Shown here: positions 23,079 through 28,271 of the stretch, in pieces
How the letters are laid out: every line of letters starts with the position of its first letter
How positions within the stretch are numbered: the first letter of the stretch is position 1
DNA from: CAZRZN01 sp964604565
Lineage (GTDB): Bacteria; Pseudomonadota; Alphaproteobacteria; Rhodobacterales; Rhodobacteraceae
NCBI GenBank assembly: GCA_964604565.1
Contig: CAZRZN010000028.1
Coordinates: forward strand, 1 to 28,271
Length of the DNA stretch: 28,271 bases
Reading direction: 5' to 3'
Program-made: the position numbers and the translations under genes
The notes under the pieces: model-generated
Told to the model about the DNA's origin: nothing
Seen by the model: only the letters and a program-made list of their open reading frames with translations
Databases searched by the model: none

Positions 23079-24383
23079 ATGACCGCCTCCATCCTGATCC
23101 ATAATGCCCGACTGATCGACCCCGAAGCCGATGCCGTGACCCAAGGCGCGTTGCTGATCGAGGCCGGAAAGATCGTCGAGGTCCTGCGCGATCCCGCCGA
23201 TGTGGAGGAGATGTTGCGCACCCGGAAAATCTCGCCCGATCGGATCGATGCGGGCCGGGCCTTTCTGGCACCGGGGATCGTGGATATCGGCGTCAAGGTC
23301 GGCGAACCGGGTGAGCGCCACAAGGAGAGTTACGGCAGCGCCGGACAGGCGGCCGCGGCAGGGGGCGTGACAACAATGGTCACCCGGCCGGACACCACGC
23401 CCTGCATCGACACACCGGAAACGCTGGAATTCCTGCGCCGCCGCGCCTTTGAGGAAACCCTCGTGAACGTGCGGCCCATGGCGGCCCTGACCAAGGGGCG
23501 CGCCGGCCGCGAAATGACCGAAATCGGTTTTCTGATGGACGCGGGGGCCGTCGCCTTTACAGATTGCGACGCGGTCGTGCGTGACACCAAGGTGCTCAGC
23601 CGCGCCATGACCTATGCCCATAGTCTTGGCGCCCTGATCATCGGCCACCCGCAAGATCCCGGCCTGTCGGCAGGGTCGGCGGCCACGTCCGGAAAATTCG
23701 CCTCTCTGCGCGGGCTGCCGGCGGTATCGCCAATGGCCGAGCGCATGGGGCTGGACCGCGACATCGCGCTGATCGAGATGACCGGCGTGCGTTACCATGC
23801 AGACCAGATCACCACCTCACGCGCCCTGCCCGCGCTGGAACGGGCCAAGCGCAATGGGTTTGATATCACTGCGGGCACGTCGATCCACCATCTGACGCTG
23901 AACGAACTGGATGTTTCGGACTACCGGACCTTTTTCAAGGTCAAGCCGCCGCTGCGGTCGGAAGAGGACAGGCAGGCCACGGTCGAGGCTGTGCGCACCG
24001 GGCTGATCGACGTCATCGGCAGCTTTCACACGCCGCAGGACGAGGAAAGCAAGCGCCTGCCATTCGAAGAGGCGGCAAGCGGCGCCGTCGGATTGGAAAC
24101 CCTTCTGCCAGTTCTGCTGCGGCTCTATCACGGCGGTGAGATGGAATTACCGGTGCTGTTCCGCGCGCTGTCACTGAACCCGGCACGGCGCCTGGGGCTG
24201 GATTGCGGACGGCTGGCCGCGGGCGCACCGGCGGATCTGGTGCTTTTCGACGCCGACAAACCAATGATCCTCGACCGGTTCAAGCTGCGCTCGAAATCCA
24301 AGAACACGCCGTTCGACGGCGCACGCCTGCAAGGCCGGGTGCTGGGCACCTGGGTCGGCGGGCGGCGGGTCTTTGAAGGCTGA
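23079..24383 (+). CDS. Dihydroorotase-like protein lacking metal-site residues (PyrX/PyrC' type)
   Basis: The 434-residue amidohydrolase-fold protein is closest to class I dihydroorotase. Active enzymes have Asp-x-His-x-His at the first strand; here that position reads DIGVKVGEPG (69-78), with Gly71 and Lys73 in place of the two His. The catalytic Asp of the ATDHAPH motif is also gone: GSFHTPQ (314-320) has Phe316. Other metal-site-like positions survive (Asp162 in FTDCDAV, His190 in GHPQDP, His270 in IHHLTLNE). It probably cannot cyclise carbamoyl-aspartate and instead may scaffold the aspartate carbamoyltransferase, as known for PyrC'/PyrX next to pyrB in some bacteria. An active dihydroorotase must then lie elsewhere. 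The start has only a weak ribosome site; plsY follows 12 bp downstream. Confidence 0.85.
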   Translation: MTASILIHNARLIDPEADAVTQGALLIEAGKIVEVLRDPADVEEMLRTRKISPDRIDAGRAFLAPGIVDIGVKVGEPGERHKESYGSAGQAAAAGGVTTMVTRPDTTPCIDTPETLEFLRRRAFEETLVNVRPMAALTKGRAGREMTEIGFLMDAGAVAFTDCDAVVRDTKVLSRAMTYAHSLGALIIGHPQDPGLSAGSAATSGKFASLRGLPAVSPMAERMGLDRDIALIEMTGVRYHADQITTSRALPALERAKRNGFDITAGTSIHHLTLNELDVSDYRTFFKVKPPLRSEEDRQATVEAVRTGLIDVIGSFHTPQDEESKRLPFEEAASGAVGLETLLPVLLRLYHGGEMELPVLFRALSLNPARRLGLDCGRLAAGAPADLVLFDADKPMILDRFKLRSKSKNTPFDGARLQGRVLGTWVGGRRVFEG

Positions 24384-24395
24384 GGGAGAAACGTC

Positions 24396-24980
24396 ATGCT
24401 GCTGCTTTGGGCCGCCCTGGGCTATCTGCTGGGCTCCGTGCCCTTCGGAGTTCTGATCACACGGGCGATGAACCTTGGAGATCTGCGCAATATCGGATCC
24501 GGCAACATCGGCGCCACGAATGTTCTGCGCACCGGCAACAAGGGCGCCGCGGCGGCAACGCTGATCCTTGATGGCGGCAAGGGGGCCGCGGCGGTGCTGC
24601 TTGCCAAAGCCTTCGGCGGCGACGTCTGGGTGATGCAGGTGGCCGGACTGGCGGCCTTTGTCGGGCATTGTTTCCCCGTCTGGCTGAAGTTTCAGGGCGG
24701 CAAGGGGGTCGCGACCTTTCTGGGTCTGATGCTGGCACTGGCATGGCCGGTGGGCTTGTTGTGTTGCGCCACATGGGCCGTTGCGGTTGCGGTCACGCGG
24801 ATTTCCTCTGTCGGGGCGCTGGCGGCCTCCGCCGGATCACTTGTCTGGATGAGTGTTTCGGGCCATCCTGAACTTCTCGTCAGCGGCGTGGTGTTGGTTG
24901 CATTGGTCTTCTGGAGACACGCGGCGAATATCGCGCGCCTGAAGCAGGGCACCGAACCGAAGATCGGCCAGAAGGCGTAG
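24396..24980 (+). CDS. plsY: Glycerol-3-phosphate acyltransferase PlsY
   Basis: The 194-residue integral membrane enzyme transfers the acyl group from acyl-phosphate to glycerol-3-phosphate, the first step of phospholipid synthesis. PlsY motifs are present: GYLLGSVPFG (9-18), GSGNIGATNVLR (34-45), GHCFPVWLKFQGGKGVAT (90-107) and FWRHAANIARLKQGTEPKI (172-190). The length is normal. GGGAG stands about 10 nt before the ATG. It follows the dihydroorotase-like gene by 12 bp, so the two are very likely co-transcribed. Confidence 0.96.
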   Translation: MLLLWAALGYLLGSVPFGVLITRAMNLGDLRNIGSGNIGATNVLRTGNKGAAAATLILDGGKGAAAVLLAKAFGGDVWVMQVAGLAAFVGHCFPVWLKFQGGKGVATFLGLMLALAWPVGLLCCATWAVAVAVTRISSVGALAASAGSLVWMSVSGHPELLVSGVVLVALVFWRHAANIARLKQGTEPKIGQKA

Positions 24981-25060
24981 CGCCAGACGCCGGACCTGTT
25001 GCGGCGAAACTGCTTTTCTTGCGAGACTGTCGAAACATAAGGAACAGGCGCGCACAATAT

Positions 25061-25094
25061 CTCCTAAGGTATTAGGGGCGCAGCACGCCTGCGC
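25061..25094. other. Two adjacent hairpins between plsY and the isomerase gene
   Basis: CTCCTAA (25061-25067) pairs with TTAGGGG (25072-25078) with one G-U, and GCGCAG (25078-25083) pairs with CTGCGC (25089-25094), sharing one base. They lie between two convergent genes, a natural place for transcription to end, but no T-run follows on either strand. Confidence 0.3.
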
Positions 25095-25179
25095 CACTGT
25101 TCATTCAGGCGGACGCACGGACAAGGGTGCACGTACCCTAAGCGAGGGCGTCCTGTGACAGGCCGTGCAGGGGCGCCGT

Positions 25180-25779
25180 TCAGAGCTTGCCCGACAAATG
25201 CGCCTCCAGATCATCCAGGCGATCGTGACCCCAGAAGTTTTGCCCGCTGTCCACGACGTAGAAGGGCGAGCCAAAGACGCCCTTCTCCACCGCCTCTTCA
25301 AGGTTGGCAGTGTAGGTTTCAGCCCCTTGCAACAACCCGCTATTGGCAAGCATCGGATCGAACCCCGAGTCTTTCAAGCACGTCTGGATCACCGTATCGT
25401 CGGCAATGTCCTCTTCACGCGCCCAACAGGCGGCCAGCAAACCATGCGCAAGTTTGCCCAGATCGCCCCCACCCGCGTGTTGCGCAGCGATCAAAGCATA
25501 GGCAGCGGGTGCCGCGTTGGTCGGAAAATGCGCCGGCTTTGGGTGGTATGGCAGACCTGTTTTCTTTGACGCGCGTTCCAGTTCCTGCAGACGGTAGGCT
25601 TGGCGGTTGGGGTGCCTCTGTGCCGGGGGCATGCCACCGGTGCGTGCGAAAAGAGCGATGACATCCAGCGGTTTGTAGGTAATCGTAGCGTCCGCTTTTT
25701 CAGCCATCTCTTCTAGCCGCGTTCCGGCAAAATAAGTGAATGGTGAAATCAGCGAAAAGAAGTAATCGATATGGGCCAT
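25180..25779 (-). CDS. DsbA-family isomerase, 2-hydroxychromene-2-carboxylate isomerase type
   Basis: The 199-residue protein has the kappa-class glutathione-transferase/DsbA fold. The N-terminus IDYFFSLISPFTYFAG has Ser9 and Ser12 where thioredoxin-fold oxidases have CxxC, as in HCCA isomerases that use glutathione. The helical insert (about 60-135) and the closing segment VFGSPFYVVDSGQNFWGHDRLDDLEAHL (168-195) are typical. In named relatives the enzyme isomerises an intermediate of naphthalene breakdown, but many chromosomal copies without aromatic-degradation neighbours, as here, have unknown substrates. GGAG about 8 nt upstream supports the start. It diverges from prs. Confidence 0.88.
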   Translation of the reverse strand: MAHIDYFFSLISPFTYFAGTRLEEMAEKADATITYKPLDVIALFARTGGMPPAQRHPNRQAYRLQELERASKKTGLPYHPKPAHFPTNAAPAAYALIAAQHAGGGDLGKLAHGLLAACWAREEDIADDTVIQTCLKDSGFDPMLANSGLLQGAETYTANLEEAVEKGVFGSPFYVVDSGQNFWGHDRLDDLEAHLSGKL

Positions 25780-25874
25780 GGTGCCGCTCCGTGTGGCTGC
25801 GCTGGCGCAGACCGTAGGCGCATGCTACCGGGATCGCAACGTCACGAATCCGTCATATGTCGAGGCCCGCGCCC

Positions 25875-26891
25875 ATGCCCACCATCATCGAACCCAAGAT
25901 CATCTCCGGTAATGCGAACAAGCCTCTGGCACAGTCCATCGCGCGCCGGATGTCCCTGTATCGCGGCATGAGCGTCGGCCTTGTCGATGCGCGGGTGGAA
26001 CGTTTCAACGACGGTGAGATCTTTGTCGAAGTGTTCGAGAATGTGCGCGGTGAGGATATGTTCATCCTGCAATCCACGTCCAACCCGGCGAATGACAACC
26101 TGATGGAATTGCTGATCATGTCGGATGCGCTGCGCAGGTCCTCCGCCAGCCGCATCACAGCCGTGATCCCCTATTTCGGATATGCCCGGCAGGACCGCCG
26201 CACAAAGGCCCGCACACCGATCACAGCCAAGCTGGTGTCGAACATGATCACCGGTGCCGGGATCGAACGTGTTCTGACCATGGATCTGCACGCCGCGCAG
26301 ATCCAGGGGTTCTTCGACATTCCCGTGGACAATCTCTATGCCTCACCGATATTTGCGCTGGATATCAAGAAAGTCTTTGCCGAGGATCTGTCGACCGGGG
26401 ACGTGATGGTGGTGTCACCGGATGTCGGGGGCGTCGCCCGGGCGCGTGAATTGGCGAAGCGGATCAACGCCCCGCTGGCGATCGTCGACAAGCGACGCGA
26501 AAAGCCGGGCGAAGTCGCCGAAATGACCGTGATCGGCAACGTCACAGGCAAGAAGTGCCTGATCGTCGACGACATGTGCGACACTGCCGGGACGCTTTGC
26601 AAGGCGGCAGAAGTCCTTTTGGATCATGGCGCCGTCGAAGTGCATGCCTATATCTCTCACGGCGTCATGTCTGGCCCCGCCGTGGAACGGGTGACGAATT
26701 CGGTCATGAAATCCTTGGTGCTGACCGACACGATCCAACCCACGGCACAGGTGGCCGCTGCCGCCAATATTCGTGTGCTTCCGACCGCGCCTCTATTCGC
26801 ACAGGCGATCCTGAACATCTGGAACGGGACATCGGTGTCTTCGCTGTTCGAGGACGATACGCTTGGGCCGATCTACGAAGGGATCCTCTGA
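25875..26891 (+). CDS. prs: Ribose-phosphate pyrophosphokinase
   Basis: The 338-residue enzyme makes PRPP from ribose 5-phosphate and ATP, supplying nucleotide, histidine and tryptophan synthesis. It shows RFNDGEIFVEVFENVRGEDMF (43-63), PYFGYARQDRR (99-109), the metal/ATP site MDLHAAQIQGFFDIPVDNLY (136-155), the flexible-loop KRR (206-208) and the PRPP-binding VDDMCDTAGTL (231-241). An ATG at 25857 is also possible and would add six residues. I prefer 25875 because GAGG lies 9 nt upstream and the length then matches relatives. Between prs and the ATP synthase genes lies 504 bp without a gene. Confidence 0.95.
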   Translation: MPTIIEPKIISGNANKPLAQSIARRMSLYRGMSVGLVDARVERFNDGEIFVEVFENVRGEDMFILQSTSNPANDNLMELLIMSDALRRSSASRITAVIPYFGYARQDRRTKARTPITAKLVSNMITGAGIERVLTMDLHAAQIQGFFDIPVDNLYASPIFALDIKKVFAEDLSTGDVMVVSPDVGGVARARELAKRINAPLAIVDKRREKPGEVAEMTVIGNVTGKKCLIVDDMCDTAGTLCKAAEVLLDHGAVEVHAYISHGVMSGPAVERVTNSVMKSLVLTDTIQPTAQVAAAANIRVLPTAPLFAQAILNIWNGTSVSSLFEDDTLGPIYEGIL

Positions 26892-27337
26892 CCTCGAGGG
26901 CTTGCCACCCTGTTCAGGGATCTGCGCGGTCCTCCGGCAGTCAACTTTAGTGCCCTCGCGAGCACCGCCACCGGCGGGCAGATCTCAAAGAACCGCGGAC
27001 CAACGGGCAGAGTAACGTCCATCGCGCCGTCAGGCCAACCATCGGCGCCTGCGCCATCACGATCATGCGCGCCTCAATACTGGGCAGATTTCTCAAAACG
27101 AGACAAGCGCCGCTATTGGTGCCCTGAACGGGGCGTCAGAATATCCAGAGCGAACTCCACAAGCGCATCGCACCGGGAGGCGCGTCCTAGATCATTTTTC
27201 GGAAAAGTCTTATTTTCGCAAAGCCCACCGCCGATAGAGGCCCTCAAGGGCGGCAATTCTGCCCTTTGCCCTTCGCGATAAACGTTGTGGACCGCTTGGG
27301 AAAGTGCCGCACACAATAGATGGCATCGCCATGGGGG
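26892..27337. other. Gene-free stretch between prs and the ATP synthase terminator
   Basis: No frame on either strand has convincing composition or a ribosome site. Short inverted repeats are seen (CCCTG/CAGGG soon after prs at about 26908-26920, and AAGGGC 27246-27251 with GCCCTT 27261-27266) but none has a T-run. A locally AT-rich piece (about 27188-27222) stands out. It may include remains of a decayed gene; I cannot identify one. Confidence 0.45.
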
Positions 27338-27368
27338 AACAAAAAAACCCCGCGTCATGCGCGGGGTT
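27338..27368 (-). terminator. Intrinsic terminator of the ATP synthase operon
   Basis: On the minus strand a 9-bp stem (AACCCCGCG 27346-27354 read on the plus strand, pairing with CGCGGGGTT 27360-27368) with a 5-nt loop is followed by seven T and GTT (27338-27347). It lies 27 bp past the atpC stop. Strong GC stem plus T-run makes this the clearest terminator in the window. Confidence 0.92.
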
Positions 27369-27395
27369 CTCTTGGACTGCGTGTGGCCGAAAATC

Positions 27396-27827
27396 CTAAA
27401 GCGACGGTTGCTTGGGATCCAGTCCGATATGACCACCCACGGCCACCATATCCTGCAAAAGTTTTACCGCGTCATCCACCAGACCGGGTTCGTCCGTGGT
27501 CTCCTTGACCTTCTTGTAGGTCGCATGCGCCTCATCCACCAGAGCCTCATACGAGGCTTGGGTCACGTCGGCACGCGGCAAGGCTTTTTCCGCCAAGACC
27601 GACAGACTCTCACCGATCTCGGCAAACCCACCGGTCACGACAAACTCTTCCGTACCCTTGTCCGTCTCAACCACCAGCAAACCAGGGCGCAGGGTCGTGA
27701 TCAGCGGCGCGTGATCCGGCATGGCGGTCAAATCACCTTCCGTAGCCGGAATACGCACGGATTTCGCCTTTGCCGACAAAAGTCGACGCTCAGGCGACAC
27801 GAGGTCGAATTGCATCGTTTCTGCCAT
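27396..27827 (-). CDS. atpC: ATP synthase F1 subunit epsilon
   Basis: The 143-residue small central-stalk subunit couples rotation to F1 and can inhibit ATP hydrolysis. The N-terminal beta-sandwich is clear: MQFDLVSPERRLLSAKAKSV, PATEGDLTAMPDHAPLITTLRPG (27-49) and FVVTGGFAEIGESLSVLAEKA (62-82). The C-terminal part is the two-helix domain, ending in an unusual GGHIGLDPKQPSL tail. GGAGG about 5 nt upstream supports the ATG at 27827; Met5 could also start the core domain. It follows atpD by 55 bp and precedes the intrinsic terminator. Confidence 0.96.
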   Translation of the reverse strand: MAETMQFDLVSPERRLLSAKAKSVRIPATEGDLTAMPDHAPLITTLRPGLLVVETDKGTEEFVVTGGFAEIGESLSVLAEKALPRADVTQASYEALVDEAHATYKKVKETTDEPGLVDDAVKLLQDMVAVGGHIGLDPKQPSL

Positions 27828-27882
27828 TTTGTCCTCCGTTCAGACTGGAGGCGCGGCAGGCGCCCCCAAGCTTTGGATTGGC

Positions 27883-28271
27883 TCAGGCAGCCTCGGCAGC
27901 CAGTTTCTCGGCCTTGGCGACCACGTCTTCGATACCGCCGACCATGTAGAAGGCAGCCTCTGGGAGGTGATCGTATTCACCGGCCACAACCGCCTTGAAG
28001 GATTTGATCGTGTCCTCAAGCGGAACCTGAATACCGTCCGACCCTGTGAATACCTTCGCCACATCGAAAGGCTGGGAGAGGAAGCGCTGGATTTTCCGGG
28101 CGCGGGCCACGGTCAGTTTGTCCTCTTCGGACAGTTCGTCCATCCCGAGGATGGCGATGATGTCCTGAAGCGACTTGTAGCGCTGGAGGATACCCTGCAC
28201 GTCACGGGCCACCTGATAGTGCTCCTCGCCGACGATCTGCGGATCCATAAGGCGCGAGTTGGAATCGAGCG
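27883..28271 (-). CDS. atpD: ATP synthase F1 subunit beta, C-terminal part
   Basis: The C-terminal 129 residues of the catalytic beta subunit are visible; the gene runs off the right edge. It reads LDSNSRLMDPQIVGEEHY at the edge, then VQGILQRYKSLQDIIAILGMDELSEEDKLTVARARKIQRFLSQPF, containing the conserved DELSEED loop that contacts the gamma subunit. The nucleotide-binding P-loop is outside the window. It is followed by atpC in the same direction, the usual order. Confidence 0.97.
   Translation of the reverse strand, partial: LDSNSRLMDPQIVGEEHYQVARDVQGILQRYKSLQDIIAILGMDELSEEDKLTVARARKIQRFLSQPFDVAKVFTGSDGIQVPLEDTIKSFKAVVAGEYDHLPEAAFYMVGGIEDVVAKAEKLAAEAA

Noticed and set aside
26892..27395. 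Possible tRNA, small RNA or decayed gene downstream of prs
   Set aside because: No cloverleaf, no promoter-terminator pair and no family resemblance could be seen in this stretch.

Overview
The window reads as chromosomal DNA from an alphaproteobacterium, most likely Rhodobacteraceae (Roseobacter group). Protein sequences point there (ParE, the pyrB/pyrC-like/plsY order, the YqgE, AtpC and AtpD variants, a single-cysteine family-4-like uracil-DNA glycosylase), as does the GC-rich coding bias. It is a draft assembly: two 100-base N gaps lie at 10341-10440 and 12313-12412. These placements rest on pattern recognition by eye; no database search was run.

Layout. 1-1180: an AT-richer fragment at the left edge, a GC-rich intergenic stretch with a 48-bp direct repeat and hairpins, and an orphan BrnA-like antitoxin gene on the minus strand. 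1180-3317: a divergent control region with 11-bp phased TGTGCAT repeats and one DnaA-box match, then parE. 3594-5516: a HEATH-motif lipoprotein, a secreted cytochrome c and a DUF1194/vWA secreted protein.

5522-12238 is the most unusual part: four genes alternating in strand. They are a degenerate bromoperoxidase-like pseudoenzyme (-), a cytoplasmic subtilisin-like protease with an intact catalytic set (+), a PAP2/vanadium-haloperoxidase-type enzyme with intact anion-binding residues (-, interrupted by an N gap), and a SARP/BTAD-type regulator with a TPR-like C-terminus (+). Both divergent promoter regions share the 12-mer CATGAAATATGG. The first also holds about six short motifs spaced exactly 11 bp apart, the geometry SARP regulators are known to read. 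I infer one regulon of unknown function.

12573-20802: yqgE, a DsbD N-terminal-domain-like periplasmic protein, then a minus-strand series udg - moaB - membrane fusion protein - RND permease. 20966-24980: a pyrimidine/phospholipid run, pyrB - two small membrane proteins (GTGA and ATGA stop/start overlaps) - dihydroorotase-like protein lacking its metal-binding HxH and catalytic Asp - plsY. 25180-28271: a DsbA-family isomerase (-), prs (+), a 500-bp gene-free stretch, and the end of the ATP synthase operon (atpD partial, atpC, strong terminator) on the minus strand.
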